Below are positions 43,554 to 53,327 of a DNA stretch of 64,000 nucleotides, in pieces. Where the stretch lies: assembly GCA_013112635.1 (NCBI GenBank), contig JABFGF010000009.1, positions 62,001 through 126,000 on the forward strand, in the 5' to 3' direction. This DNA is from Calditrichota bacterium (GTDB lineage: Bacteria > Calditrichota > Calditrichia > Calditrichales > J004). Made by a program: the position numbers and the translations under genes. A model generated the notes under the pieces. It saw only the letters and a list, made by a program, of their open reading frames with translations. It was not told the DNA's origin and did not search any database. Position 1 is the stretch's first letter. Every line of letters starts with the position of its first letter.

Positions 43554-45704
43554 CTATTTTTTAACTAGGTTATTTCCAAATTTTGCCAATTTTTGGCGAA
43601 GTTCATCGAGGCGAACAGGCTTACTTAAATAATCATCCATACCAGCTTCAAAACACAGCTGTTTATCTTCAGGTGTTGCGTTCGCGGTCAAAGCAATAAT
43701 CGCGGGCCGATTGGTGCTCCATTCTTTTAATACATGGCGGGTTGCTTGCAAACCATCCATCTCCGGCATTTGGATATCCATAAAAATCACATCGAAATCC
43801 TGATCTTTCAATTTAGAAATTACTTCTAACCCGGTGCTGGCTAAGCTGGCATCATAACCCAATTGTGCGAGCATTCTTAAAGCGACTTTTTGATTGACAA
43901 TATTATCTTCGGCCAAAAGAATGCGTAACGTTTTAGATTTACTAATTTCACTTTTAAAAGGAGCGTTTATTTCTTTTTTCTTTTCTTTCTGATAAACATT
44001 TCTAATTGTCTTAAAAAATTCAATAGGTTTTAGCGGTTTTGAAATATGATAATCCCAGTTTTTATCTATTTCATGATTTTCCGTTAGAAGTATTTTTTTT
44101 GCGTTCCCAAACTTTAAACTATCCATATTTCCAATAGATACTGCTTCATCCACTATTACAATATCTGCTGTACCGCTGATTGGCCCCTTGAATTGATCAA
44201 TCAAATCAACAGATGCCCCCCAGTTTTCTAAATATAATTTTAAATGCTCAGCAATTGGTTTATAATCATGGATCAAAACAATACTCTTATCTTGAATTAT
44301 TTTCTCAGACCAGTTCATTTTATTATGCTTGGCTTGTTTGCATTTAATTGTAAACCCAAATTCCGATCCAACAGATTCTGTGCTTTTAACCCAGATATGA
44401 CCACCTGCCATTTCAATAATTTTTTTACTAATGGCCAGCCCGAGACCCGTTCCCCCGTATTTGCGGGTTGTGGATGTATCAGCCTGAGAAAAGGCATTAA
44501 ACAAACTTTTTTGATTTTCTGCAGAAATTCCGATGCCTGTATCTTCAATAATAAAACGGATCATGAATATTCCAGAATCCGATTTCAGGATACTTTTCTC
44601 TTGGGCATCTACTTTAAGAATTACATGTCCCCGATCTGTAAATTTTAATGCATTCCCAATAAGATTTATTAATACTTGCTGGAGGCGTTTGGAATCACCA
44701 AATATGCTTAATGGAACACTGGGATCAATATACAATCCAAGCTGCAATTCCCTTCCGTAAGACTGTACCCTAAACATATCTAAAATCTCAGTTAAGAAGG
44801 TTCCAAGGTCAAACGGCTTATTTTCGAGCTTCAACTTTCCTGCATCTATTTTGGAAAGATCAAGAATATCATTAATGATGTGTAATAATGCATCACCGGA
44901 GTTTTGAATTATATCTACATATTCTTTTTGTTCATGGGACAGCTTTGTATTATCCAGCAATTCACTCGAGCCAATCACGGCATTCATTGGAGTTCGTAAC
45001 TCATGGCTCATATTTGCAAGAAACATTGCCTTTGCTTCCATTGCAGATTCAGCCTGACGTTTAGCTTTGTCCAAATCAATAGATTTAATTCTTAATTGCT
45101 CATTATCAAAAAGCCCAGTCCAATAATTTTTACCTTGTTTTTTTGCAAGCATAGCAAAATAAAAATTAAACATGATTCCCGCTGCGGCCATTGCAAATCC
45201 GAAAGTATTAAAGGAATAAATTGATACTATAACTGGAAGCCCCAATAACAAATATAGAAAGTTCTTGTAAATTTTTTCATCAGCGGAAAATGCAGTAGAA
45301 CCTCCAGCCGCAAGACCTGCAGAACCAGCCGTAAAAACAAGTGCCGTATTACTTGTACCATCCCAAATAATATTTATTGAACCAAACGCACCCCAAAGAA
45401 ATGCCGATGCAAAAATTGCCCCCACAAATCTTCTGCGCCAATTTGCCGGATTTAAATCGTAGTTTTTTTCAAAATTTTTATAGGAATAGAAGCGGGAGAC
45501 AGCCACAATAAAACACAAAAAAGACATTCCAAAGACTAAAAAAGGCCGTTTTAGAATATAATAATCTGGTACACATATTAGAATAAGGCCAATTGAATAT
45601 ATGAATCCACCAACCGCACCGCGTTCTGCTAAATGCTGATGCATTCTCCGGTGAAACGTTTCTTTTTTAAGTTCTGGACTTGATTGATTATCTGATATAT
45701 TCAA
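43554..45704 (-). CDS. Membrane hybrid sensor histidine kinase / response regulator
   Basis: The 716-residue protein has about six N-terminal helices (residues 25-195) with no large periplasmic loop, so sensing is probably intramembrane. HisKA follows, with MSHELRTPMNAVIGSSE (phospho-His near 235), then an HATPase domain with N, G1 and G2 boxes (LINLIGNALKFTDRG; EDTGIGIS; GTGLGLAISKKIIEM). A degenerate receiver-like segment spans about 465-570. The C-terminal REC domain spans about 590-710, with ILLAEDNIVNQK and the phospho-acceptor in FMDIQMPEMDG (near 640). No partner gene with a DNA-binding output is adjacent. A 16-base palindrome lies 29 bases upstream of the start. Confidence 0.93.
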   Translation of the reverse strand: MNISDNQSSPELKKETFHRRMHQHLAERGAVGGFIYSIGLILICVPDYYILKRPFLVFGMSFLCFIVAVSRFYSYKNFEKNYDLNPANWRRRFVGAIFASAFLWGAFGSINIIWDGTSNTALVFTAGSAGLAAGGSTAFSADEKIYKNFLYLLLGLPVIVSIYSFNTFGFAMAAAGIMFNFYFAMLAKKQGKNYWTGLFDNEQLRIKSIDLDKAKRQAESAMEAKAMFLANMSHELRTPMNAVIGSSELLDNTKLSHEQKEYVDIIQNSGDALLHIINDILDLSKIDAGKLKLENKPFDLGTFLTEILDMFRVQSYGRELQLGLYIDPSVPLSIFGDSKRLQQVLINLIGNALKFTDRGHVILKVDAQEKSILKSDSGIFMIRFIIEDTGIGISAENQKSLFNAFSQADTSTTRKYGGTGLGLAISKKIIEMAGGHIWVKSTESVGSEFGFTIKCKQAKHNKMNWSEKIIQDKSIVLIHDYKPIAEHLKLYLENWGASVDLIDQFKGPISGTADIVIVDEAVSIGNMDSLKFGNAKKILLTENHEIDKNWDYHISKPLKPIEFFKTIRNVYQKEKKKEINAPFKSEISKSKTLRILLAEDNIVNQKVALRMLAQLGYDASLASTGLEVISKLKDQDFDVIFMDIQMPEMDGLQATRHVLKEWSTNRPAIIALTANATPEDKQLCFEAGMDDYLSKPVRLDELRQKLAKFGNNLVKK

Positions 45705-45732
45705 TTTATTGAATTTAAGATTATTATATATT

Positions 45733-45748
45733 TACTCCTTGGAGTAAT
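45733..45748. promoter_or_regulatory. 16-bp palindrome upstream of the hybrid kinase
   Basis: TTACTCCTTGGAGTAA has seven-base perfect arms around a two-base centre, 29 bases upstream of the kinase ATG. It could be an operator or a small RNA hairpin that includes the GGAG of a distant ribosome binding site. Confidence 0.3.
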
Positions 45749-45928
45749 TATTTTTCGACATATCCATCTTAAACATAAATTTAATACAAATGGTAAGTTA
45801 GCTATAAGAAGGTTAGTAGAGTTTTCAAAACTAGAAAAATTACATTTACTTAATTCTTAATTTTATTTCTATCAAAACCTGTGTGTTTTCTATGGCCATC
45901 TGTTTTTGGCGGTCTTAAATTGATTCTT

Positions 45929-46115
45929 TTAGTCTGAAATGCTGTTTTCCATTATAAGCGGTTCTGCTTTGTCACCATTCTTCATTGAAATCGGAAAGAC
46001 TCTCAAAATGTTATTAAACAACACTTCCCAAAATATTTTGGATTTGCCTTTATTAGAAAAAATTATTTCCTCGGTAGGATATTGATCTTTGTTTGAAAGT
46101 ATTTTTTATTTCCAT
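45929..46115 (-). pseudogene. Decayed second copy of the DUF3788 gene
   Basis: Reading the minus strand from an ATG at 46115, a +1 shift near codon 10 brings in the frame DQYPTEEIIFSNKGKSK, then IFWEVLFNNI. These correspond to DQSQYPTEEIIFSHIGESK, then SFWESLFNKI in the intact gene at 40924-41343. The copy then jumps, after about ten unmatched codons, to GDKAEPLIMENSIS (intact: GDKVEPFLMQSAIP) and stops at 45929. The middle third, about 40 residues with the WRYYNDGKSW region, is deleted, and the C-terminus is lost. Nucleotide similarity around the start is also evident. It is a clear relic of a tandem or dispersed duplication. Confidence 0.8.
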
Positions 46116-46260
46116 TTGTTTCTAATACCTCAAGATTCGTTAAGGAATAAAAAATTACTGATATGAATCCATAACTTTTTTGTTTAATTGTTCATTTTGC
46201 CCAATATTTGCATTTCATATTACATCTATGGCTTCATCTTATCAAAAGTATATAATTCGC

Positions 46261-46428
46261 TTAATTAAGTCCTTTTTCAACTACCTTCGGCGAATTCTTC
46301 TTATAACACACTAAGTGACTTTCATTGTATTTTTGCATAACTTTTGACTGTTTTGCAGGCTTAATAGCCAGTTCACTTTTTTCTGCACCCAATAACTGTT
46401 TCAAACATTTTGCCACAATTATCAACAT
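46261..46428 (-). CDS. Possible small basic protein downstream of the RND pump
   Basis: A 55-codon frame starts at an ATG with GGAG six bases upstream and begins MLIIVAKCLKQLLGAEKSEL. It is rich in Lys and has no family I recognise. It lies 39 bases after the RND stop codon and would be the last gene of that operon. The good ribosome binding site is the main support. Another frame in the same stretch reads like a relic (ITGEVYVDNCGK), so the whole region may instead be decayed coding sequence. Confidence 0.3.
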   Translation of the reverse strand: MLIIVAKCLKQLLGAEKSELAIKPAKQSKVMQKYNESHLVCYKKNSPKVVEKGLN

Positions 46429-46467
46429 ATACTTCTCCGGTAATATGGTCAGTAATAAAGCTCTTGT

Positions 46468-49400
46468 TTATAGAGACTTCCTATTAAATTTTCTTGATAT
46501 AGTTGAAATATCCTGCCCGATCATAAAGAAACAAGGGATTAACACTAAAGTAAGCGGTGTTGCAAAAATCAAACCCCAACCTAAAGCCAATGCCATCGGA
46601 GCCATAAAAATAGCAGTCCCGCCCAAACCATATGCCAGGGGAAGCAGTGCCGCAACAGTTGTTAATGTTGTCATTATTATTGACCTTAGCCTGTCCGCCG
46701 TTCCTTCTGCAATTAGTTCACGCATCGCAACACCTTCTTTACTTTTTCTTAGATTATTAATATGGCTGACAAGAACAAGTGAATCGTTAACCACAACACC
46801 AGACAAGCCGATAACACCCATCATAGCCATAAAGCTCATCGGTTCATCATGAAACCCAAAAGCGATTATGACACCAGATATCCCAAATGGAATGGCCATT
46901 AAAACAATAATTGGTTGAGTAAAAGAGTTGAATAAAAGTACCAGTAAAAAGAAGATGGAAACCACGGCAATAATGAGTGTTTTAAATAAACCATCAATAG
47001 ATTCTTCTGTTTCCATTGCTTCACCAGCTAAACCAAGTTGAAGCCCGGCCCAATCTTTGTCTACATTGAAATGCGCAAATACTGAATCTGTAACTTCTAA
47101 AGAAGTAATTATATCCTGATCGACACCAGCTTCAATTGTAACGGTACGCTCTCCATCAAAATGACGGATATCAGGTTTACCAGGGCCAGACTTGAGCCAC
47201 GCTATTTCCTTTAAAGGAATCAGTCTTCCACGATCATTTGGAATTAACAACTCTCTTAAGTAGCTAAGTCTCCTTCGTACTTTTTCCTGAATCATTACCC
47301 GGAAGTCCACATCTTCATCACCATATCTTACACTGGTTACTGCTTCACCATCATAAGCGATCCGGATATTTTGCGCTACATCTTCTACTGTTAAACCCAA
47401 GCGGGCAAGTTTATCATAATTAATTTTTATTTCCACCTGAGATTTGCCCCCTGCATCATCGCGCCCAATTCCACTTACACCCGCTATACTTTCTAAAAAT
47501 ACTTCTATCGAATCAGCAAACTCTGTACGCAAAGTATCATTTGATCCTACAATTTGGAGACTAACAGCTTTTCCAACTGGTGGGCCACCTGTTAAAATTT
47601 CATACGTTATTTTAGAAAATCCATTCAGATTTTTTGTTAATTCACGCAGACTGTCTACAATCTCTTCGGCTCTTCGCTCTCTTTGAGTATAAGGTGTGAG
47701 AAGAACGGACATAGCTGCAAAATTTTCACTTTCTGCGCCAATTGAAACATTGATTCCAATTCTGGAATTAAACGCGACCAATTCTGTTTCTGATAATTCT
47801 GATATAAGCGCTTCTACTTCTTTCACTTTATCAGATGTGGTTTCTAATGGCGTTCCTATTGGTAGTTCCATCATTATATAAAATTGTCTTGCCATACCGC
47901 CGGGAAAAAGAATCATTTTCATTTGATTGCCCGCAAACCACAATGAGGCTGCAAGGACACCAATAAAAAGTAAAACCAGTACATACCGGAAGGTTAAAAA
48001 TTTGTTTACTATTCTTTTGTATAGATCCCGCACGCCTTGAAACCAATTACGTTTTACCGATTGAGGTTTAATCTTTTTTAATCCCGGAACAAGGTGTGCC
48101 GGTAATGCTACCAATACTTCAAACAGTGAAACAAGAAGCGCTAAGCTAATTGCCAGGGGAATTGGAATAACATATTTACCAAAAATACCAGGCATAAAAA
48201 ACATTGGCGCAAATACTAAAAAGGTTGTGAGTACAGTTGTTACTACCGGGCCAAAAACTTCGCTAATTCCATTTACCGCTGCATCAACCGGTGAGTCTCC
48301 ATCTTCTCTTTTGCGTGTAATATTTTCAGAAATGATTATGGCGTCATCGACCACAATCCCCATTACAAGAATTAAACCGGCAAGTGTAATTATATCTAAA
48401 AATCCATCAAACATTGGGATTAGGAAAACAGCTCCCAAAAAGGCAACAGGTATACCCATAGCAACCCAAAAAGAAACACGGAAATTAAGAAAGATAGGAA
48501 GGATTAGAAGCACAAGAATAAGACCAATCCAGCCATTATTAAGTACTACATCAAAACTTATACGCACATCTCGTGATGTATCATTAAGGTAGCTCAACTC
48601 AGCACCATCGGGAAGCATTTCATTTTCAGTTTCTATCAGCTCCTTAATAGCATCGCATGTTTCAATAACATCTGCATTTGAACTCATTTGTACCAAAAAG
48701 CTGATGGCTGTTTTACCATTAAACCTGGAAAGGACTTTATCTTCTTTAAAACCATCTTTTACTTTTGCAAGGTTTTTTACTTTAATCAATGGGCCATCAA
48801 AAGTGGAACGAACAACCACATCTTCAACCTCAGAAGGGTCTTCAAATTGTGCAAGGGTAACCAAATCCCGTTCACTGGTATAAGACTCAAAAGCACCGTT
48901 GGTACCGCTAATATTTCTTCTCTTTATGGCATTTATAATTTCACGTAAAGGAATTTGATACGACTCAACAGCAACAGGAGAAACTTCTACAACAACTTCC
49001 CTAGCACGATAACCATATTTTGTTAGCTGAGACACCCCGGGAACCCTTTTTAATTTTTTCTCAAACAAGCGGGCTTTTTCTCTCAATTCTTTATAAGGCA
49101 ACTCCCCGGCAAGTCCCACTTCTATGATCGGATTGTCTGATTGCTTTAATTCATCCACCTTTGGTGATTCTGTAACTTCAGCAGGAAAATCTGTGACTCG
49201 GCCAACCGCTTCTCTAATATCACTTTTTACCTTATCCTGATCAGGATCATCTATTTCTATAACAACGGTAATCATTGAAACATTTTCCATAGATACAGAT
49301 GAGATTTTATTTATACCTGTAACTGTTTGCAGTTCTTTCTCTAATTTATTAGTTACATTGCGCTCAACATCTTCCGGTGATGCACCCGGATAAATAGTTG

Positions 49401-49545
49401 TAATATTTACCATACCAAAATCTACCGCAGGGTATGTATCTCTTTTTAACCCTATAAGAGTTGTTATACCCAAAAGAATTATCATTGCAGTAAAGAGCAG
49501 GGCAAGCATTTGGCGCTCTGCAAAAAAGCGAAATACAGTTTTCAT
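46468..49545 (-). CDS. RND family efflux transporter permease (AcrB/MdtC-like)
   Basis: The 1,025-residue inner-membrane pump has 12 helices. Early motifs are TYPAVDFGMVNITTIYPGAS and VERNVTNKLEKELQTVTGI. The proton-relay helix is ITLAGLILVMGIVVDDAIIISENI, with paired Asp, typical of the hydrophobe/amphiphile (HAE) class rather than the heavy-metal class. A second relay-like segment, GVIGLSGVVVNDSLVLVSHI, lies near residue 920. Length and layout are normal. GGAG lies about eight bases before the ATG. A TolC gene ends 20 bases upstream. No membrane-fusion (HlyD/AcrA) adaptor gene is present anywhere in the cluster, which is unusual for a tripartite pump. Confidence 0.92.
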   Translation of the reverse strand: MKTVFRFFAERQMLALLFTAMIILLGITTLIGLKRDTYPAVDFGMVNITTIYPGASPEDVERNVTNKLEKELQTVTGINKISSVSMENVSMITVVIEIDDPDQDKVKSDIREAVGRVTDFPAEVTESPKVDELKQSDNPIIEVGLAGELPYKELREKARLFEKKLKRVPGVSQLTKYGYRAREVVVEVSPVAVESYQIPLREIINAIKRRNISGTNGAFESYTSERDLVTLAQFEDPSEVEDVVVRSTFDGPLIKVKNLAKVKDGFKEDKVLSRFNGKTAISFLVQMSSNADVIETCDAIKELIETENEMLPDGAELSYLNDTSRDVRISFDVVLNNGWIGLILVLLILPIFLNFRVSFWVAMGIPVAFLGAVFLIPMFDGFLDIITLAGLILVMGIVVDDAIIISENITRKREDGDSPVDAAVNGISEVFGPVVTTVLTTFLVFAPMFFMPGIFGKYVIPIPLAISLALLVSLFEVLVALPAHLVPGLKKIKPQSVKRNWFQGVRDLYKRIVNKFLTFRYVLVLLFIGVLAASLWFAGNQMKMILFPGGMARQFYIMMELPIGTPLETTSDKVKEVEALISELSETELVAFNSRIGINVSIGAESENFAAMSVLLTPYTQRERRAEEIVDSLRELTKNLNGFSKITYEILTGGPPVGKAVSLQIVGSNDTLRTEFADSIEVFLESIAGVSGIGRDDAGGKSQVEIKINYDKLARLGLTVEDVAQNIRIAYDGEAVTSVRYGDEDVDFRVMIQEKVRRRLSYLRELLIPNDRGRLIPLKEIAWLKSGPGKPDIRHFDGERTVTIEAGVDQDIITSLEVTDSVFAHFNVDKDWAGLQLGLAGEAMETEESIDGLFKTLIIAVVSIFFLLVLLFNSFTQPIIVLMAIPFGISGVIIAFGFHDEPMSFMAMMGVIGLSGVVVNDSLVLVSHINNLRKSKEGVAMRELIAEGTADRLRSIIMTTLTTVAALLPLAYGLGGTAIFMAPMALALGWGLIFATPLTLVLIPCFFMIGQDISTISRKFNRKSL

Positions 49546-49565
49546 TTGTAATACTCCAATTTCTA

Positions 49566-50981
49566 TTAGTTGTAAACCATGTCCATTAATGAATTATATT
49601 CAAGCAATAATTTATGATATGTAAGCGCATTGGATGCATATGTAAATTTTGCATTTTGCTCATTATCCTGGCTCTGGATTACAAAAGTAAAATCTCCTCG
49701 ACCTTGGTTATAAAGTTTAATTTCTTCGGCTGTGCGTTCTTTTGCAGATTTAATTTGCCATTGGTTAAGATCTAAAACCTTCTCCAGTTGAAGGATGCGC
49801 ACATTCAGGTTTGCAGCAGCTCCCGAGAGTGAAATAATGAGATCATCTCGTTGTTTTTTTAATTGCATGGTTTGCAGGTCTGTCTTTTTTATTTTTGATT
49901 TCGCTGTGCGATTGTCAAGAGCCAGGCTAAACTGCAACCCAACAATGGCAGAAGGTTTGTCCATAATAAAAGATTCGGCCATACTCTCATCCAGATTTTT
50001 TGTGTTTATTTGGGCAAAGGCAGAAAGATCCGGCTTCATTGTTTCCTTAAAAGCCAACCGTGAATGATTTAGTTGCTCCAGGCGGGTGTTATAAAGCTGA
50101 ACTAAACGAGAATTGTTCTTTAGCATATTTTTAGCTTCAGTGGTAGATGGTATTTCCACTGTCTCATAGATATTATATTCAGGCTGCATTTTCATTATCT
50201 TCTCATCTTGAGATAGTTCCGCCAATTCTGCACGTAAACCTAACCATTGAGATTCTACCAGAACCAAATTCTGTTTCCAGCGGCTTACTACATCTTGTGC
50301 ACGAATTACATCAATCTGGTTTATAAGATTTGCGGCCCGCTTCTTTTTTATTCTTTGCAACTCTTTTTCATTTAATCGTAGCCGTTCTTCAATAATTTTT
50401 ACTTGCTCTGATAAATGAACCCACTCCAAGTATTTTGAAGCTGCACTGGCTAAGAAATTCTCCTGGTTTTCTTTGGCCCTTACCTTGCTAGCATCTATAT
50501 CAAATTTCTTTAGATTGAATTGTAACTTATTTTGAAAACCATTCTTATTTTTCAGAAGAGGATGTGTGTATGTTAATGCCAGCTTGTTTTGATAAAATGA
50601 GCCTGGAAATGGTGTACCAGGTGGTAGATTGATTTCAGCCCTGCTTGTATGAAAGGATGCGGTTAGTTTACCACCCGTTTTCCAAAAAGTACGCTCCACA
50701 CCTCCACTTAAAGAAACAGCATCTGTTTTGTCTGGCCCGGAAAAAGCAATATCTGGCTCATCATGAGAGTAACTTGTAGAAGCGTTTATTAGCCAATCTT
50801 GCCTACCCAAATAGCTATTTTGTTCTTCTTGCTCTATCTGTGCATCTAAATTTTCTTTTTCAAAATAAGGATGGGCTTTTTTTAGATTATCCAAGAATTC
50901 TTGTTGCGTTATTGTTTGGCCAATTCCCTGGATTGCAACAAATGTGGATATGGCAGTGATAAATAATATTTTAAGTTTCAT
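49566..50981 (-). CDS. TolC-family outer-membrane efflux protein
   Basis: The 471-residue exported protein (signal MKLKILFITAISTFVAIQGIG) has the TolC two-fold repeat. Long Glu/Lys/Leu/Gln helices pair around KLALTYTHPLLKNKNGFQNK in the first half and VGLQFSLALDNRTAKSK in the second, with a periplasmic-tip asparagine-rich turn (KKRAANLINQIDVIRAQ). It should form the outer-membrane channel for the adjacent RND pump, which starts 20 bases after its stop. It is distinct from cusC (different length and low similarity by eye). The start is preceded by AAAGG. Confidence 0.88.
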   Translation of the reverse strand: MKLKILFITAISTFVAIQGIGQTITQQEFLDNLKKAHPYFEKENLDAQIEQEEQNSYLGRQDWLINASTSYSHDEPDIAFSGPDKTDAVSLSGGVERTFWKTGGKLTASFHTSRAEINLPPGTPFPGSFYQNKLALTYTHPLLKNKNGFQNKLQFNLKKFDIDASKVRAKENQENFLASAASKYLEWVHLSEQVKIIEERLRLNEKELQRIKKKRAANLINQIDVIRAQDVVSRWKQNLVLVESQWLGLRAELAELSQDEKIMKMQPEYNIYETVEIPSTTEAKNMLKNNSRLVQLYNTRLEQLNHSRLAFKETMKPDLSAFAQINTKNLDESMAESFIMDKPSAIVGLQFSLALDNRTAKSKIKKTDLQTMQLKKQRDDLIISLSGAAANLNVRILQLEKVLDLNQWQIKSAKERTAEEIKLYNQGRGDFTFVIQSQDNEQNAKFTYASNALTYHKLLLEYNSLMDMVYN

Positions 50982-51101
50982 TATATAACCTTTTATTGTG
51001 TCTGAAAATCTAAACTCGGTTCTCCTAAGAATAGTAAGTTTTCATTTACCTGATTGAAGTTAAAGGGTTCTTGGATGTGGACGGAACACCAATTATTAGT
51101 C

Positions 51102-51977
51102 CTACCCACCTATTGTAAAACCAATTCTTAAGAAAGCATTTGGATCTAATTCAATCTCCTCTTTAATATTTTTACCATCAATCCTGTTGGTAAACTCAAA
51201 CAGGCGGAAAGCTGTATAACCTGCATCAATATTAAAAGTTAGCCAATCATTGGTGTGGTATTTAAAAGAAGGACCAACATTCATAACAGAAAAATCTAAC
51301 TTGGGATTTGACCCTCCATAGATATCCGGGTCACCATGATATTGATTTCCATCTCCACCCAAAATAAATCCTACATCAAACTTATTATTAATTTTATACC
51401 ATAATTCCGCAAAAGCAGGCAAGATAATGCTGGCACTTAAGTTTGCGCCATTGTTCCACTCCATAGCGATTACAGGTAAAGGAAATGGTTCACCAAATTG
51501 TCTGGAATAAGCCAACCCATATCCCATCGAGAGAGTCTCACTATGTTTGCGGATAAAAACTGCAACAGCTTCAAAAGTCATGTCATCTGTGGATATATCT
51601 GCTTCAAAATCTGAAGCTAAACCAGGAGTAATAAATCCAAGAAAAGACCACTTGTCAGACATTTGCAGCATTACCATAAAGTTGTATTTAATAGCAGTAG
51701 CATTTTCTATCGTATTGCCATCAACAGCCTTATTCCAGTTTCTATAATCCATATCAAAGCGGTTGTAAGAAAACTCATGGCTAGTAAATGTTGTTTCAGA
51801 AAGAGGTAAGGGAATCCCAAAGTTAAGGTTAATATTTGAAATTCGCATCTCAGCATCTGTTTTCTCCAATGGAGAATAAGGGGTCAAATCATAACTGGCC
51901 GAAATTTGTGCAACTGATATTTGTGTTGTAAATAAAAGGAAAATTAGTATTTGTAAAAAATTGATAGTTGTTTTCAT
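51102..51977 (-). CDS. DUF6268 family outer-membrane beta-barrel protein
   Basis: The 291-residue product has a signal peptide (LQILIFLLFTTQISVA, cut before QIS). Alternating amphipathic strands follow (NINLNFGIPLPLSETTF; NYMVML-like and WLTFNIDAGYTAF segments) and a C-terminal FLRIGFTIGG strand, typical of small outer-membrane barrels. The opening SYDLTPYSPLEKTDAEM is the DUF6268 pattern found in Bacteroidota. Function is unknown. It lies 120 bases upstream of the TolC gene in the same direction and appears to belong to the RND operon. Confidence 0.75.
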   Translation of the reverse strand: MKTTINFLQILIFLLFTTQISVAQISASYDLTPYSPLEKTDAEMRISNINLNFGIPLPLSETTFTSHEFSYNRFDMDYRNWNKAVDGNTIENATAIKYNFMVMLQMSDKWSFLGFITPGLASDFEADISTDDMTFEAVAVFIRKHSETLSMGYGLAYSRQFGEPFPLPVIAMEWNNGANLSASIILPAFAELWYKINNKFDVGFILGGDGNQYHGDPDIYGGSNPKLDFSVMNVGPSFKYHTNDWLTFNIDAGYTAFRLFEFTNRIDGKNIKEEIELDPNAFLRIGFTIGG

Positions 51978-52034
51978 TTTAAATTTCTCTCAATAAATGT
52001 TTATATTTAATTATTGGATTAAATTATTGGGGAG

Positions 52035-52871
52035 TTAAAATGCCACTCCAATTTTAAAGTTAAAAGAATTGACTACTGCTAAATTATACTCCACTGCTAA
52101 CCTTGCCATTGAGATATTGGCTACCAGACCAACCATTGCCTGACCACCAAGTACATTTTCATCTTTAAGATTAACAGCCGTAGTCGTTTCATGTGTCCTG
52201 GATAAAAAAGCCGAAAACCCGGCATATGGGGAAATTGAGACCCAATCGGAATATATTGAATACTCTCTGCTTGCAAGTACATCCAGGCCATACACGGTAT
52301 GATCAAAATCCTTAGGTCCAAACATGGAAACAAAACCAATGCGGGCTGAAGCAGCCCAGTTTTTTTCGATATTGTTAATAAAATTGTACTGTAATTGTCC
52401 GCCCCAATATCCATAGTTCGCATTAGGGTTTATTGTCCAGTAAAGACCTGCATCAAAATTTTCTGTTATACCTGCCCTAAACACTAATCCCGGAAAAGTC
52501 AGGCCGTCCCCTTCATACAACCAATGGTTGGAATCGGGATGAACAAATGTATCATTCCAGGCATCGTCCGTATCATCAATACTTGTTTCCACCTGCATTA
52601 AAGAAAACTCGTAATTTCCGGCACCCATAGGTTTAGCATCTTTTAAAGGCCGGAAATAAATAACAAGACCACCTTCTTCTGTAAACTGATGCCAGGATTT
52701 TTGTGTTAGGTTTGGATCAAGTTTAAATGAACATTCGTCCCACTTGTCTTTTTGCTTTTCATTCATAACATGAAGTTTTACATTTTTACTGCCACCATGG
52801 GCAAAAATAAATGATTGAAAAATAGTAAAGAATAATGCTGCTAATAAAACAGTAATTGATTTGCTCTTCAT
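52035..52871 (-). CDS. Exported outer-membrane barrel-like protein of unknown function
   Basis: The ATG at 52871, with AAAGGGG upstream, directly precedes a signal peptide (SITVLLAALFFTIFQSFIFA), so it is preferred over a start 28 codons earlier. The 278-residue product has no family I recognise. It has about eight aromatic-rich strands (YEFSLMQVETSI; GYWGGQLQYNFI; WAASARIGFVSMFG) and ends in NSFNFKIGVAF, a typical outer-membrane terminal strand. It is the first gene of the cluster DUF6268-TolC-RND, 57 bases from the DUF6268 gene, and may take part in the same export process. Confidence 0.65.
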   Translation of the reverse strand: MKSKSITVLLAALFFTIFQSFIFAHGGSKNVKLHVMNEKQKDKWDECSFKLDPNLTQKSWHQFTEEGGLVIYFRPLKDAKPMGAGNYEFSLMQVETSIDDTDDAWNDTFVHPDSNHWLYEGDGLTFPGLVFRAGITENFDAGLYWTINPNANYGYWGGQLQYNFINNIEKNWAASARIGFVSMFGPKDFDHTVYGLDVLASREYSIYSDWVSISPYAGFSAFLSRTHETTTAVNLKDENVLGGQAMVGLVANISMARLAVEYNLAVVNSFNFKIGVAF

Positions 52872-53327
52872 AAGAGACCCCTTTCGTTTGGTTAAACTAT
52901 AATTGGTTATATTGTTTTGTATAATGATTGTCTTTTGCCTGTTTGATTGTATCATACTATCCTCCTAAATAGAATTATTTGTTTATTGATTTCTTAAGAC
53001 TCTCTTTGATTTTATTACTAATTTGTTCAAATTTTTTTGACAGTATAACCAGTATTTTCACAAGCCTTATGTAAATGAATACTTTTATCCAGATCATTAC
53101 ATTTTTCATAATGTAGCTTACTTATTCTTTGTTGTTTCGACTGGTGTTACATTAAGGGATTTTTAAGGGGAAGGCGTTCATTCCAATGGGATTGAACCGA
53201 AGTTGTAGTTCCATCCAATAATTTGGAACGCTTAAAACGTTGTTTTACGGGGTTTAGAGCGTGAACAAAAAAAGGTAATTATTTTTTATTTTTATAGAAT
53301 AGGAGGCTAGTTCGGTTTAAAAAGAAA
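52872..53327. other. Intergenic region between the AraC regulator and the RND cluster
   Basis: About 450 bases that must carry the promoter of the outer-membrane/TolC/RND operon. I see a short dyad GTTCCA-N10-TGGAAC (53208-53229) and a TACAT/ATGTA dyad near 53089-53106, either of which could be a regulator site. No coding frame with a ribosome binding site and no repeat family were seen. Confidence 0.35.

Noticed and set aside
46325-46852. A 175-codon plus-strand frame over the end of the RND gene
   Set aside because: It is the antisense of the conserved RND C-terminus; the protein has no domain pattern and the opposite strand is clearly coding.
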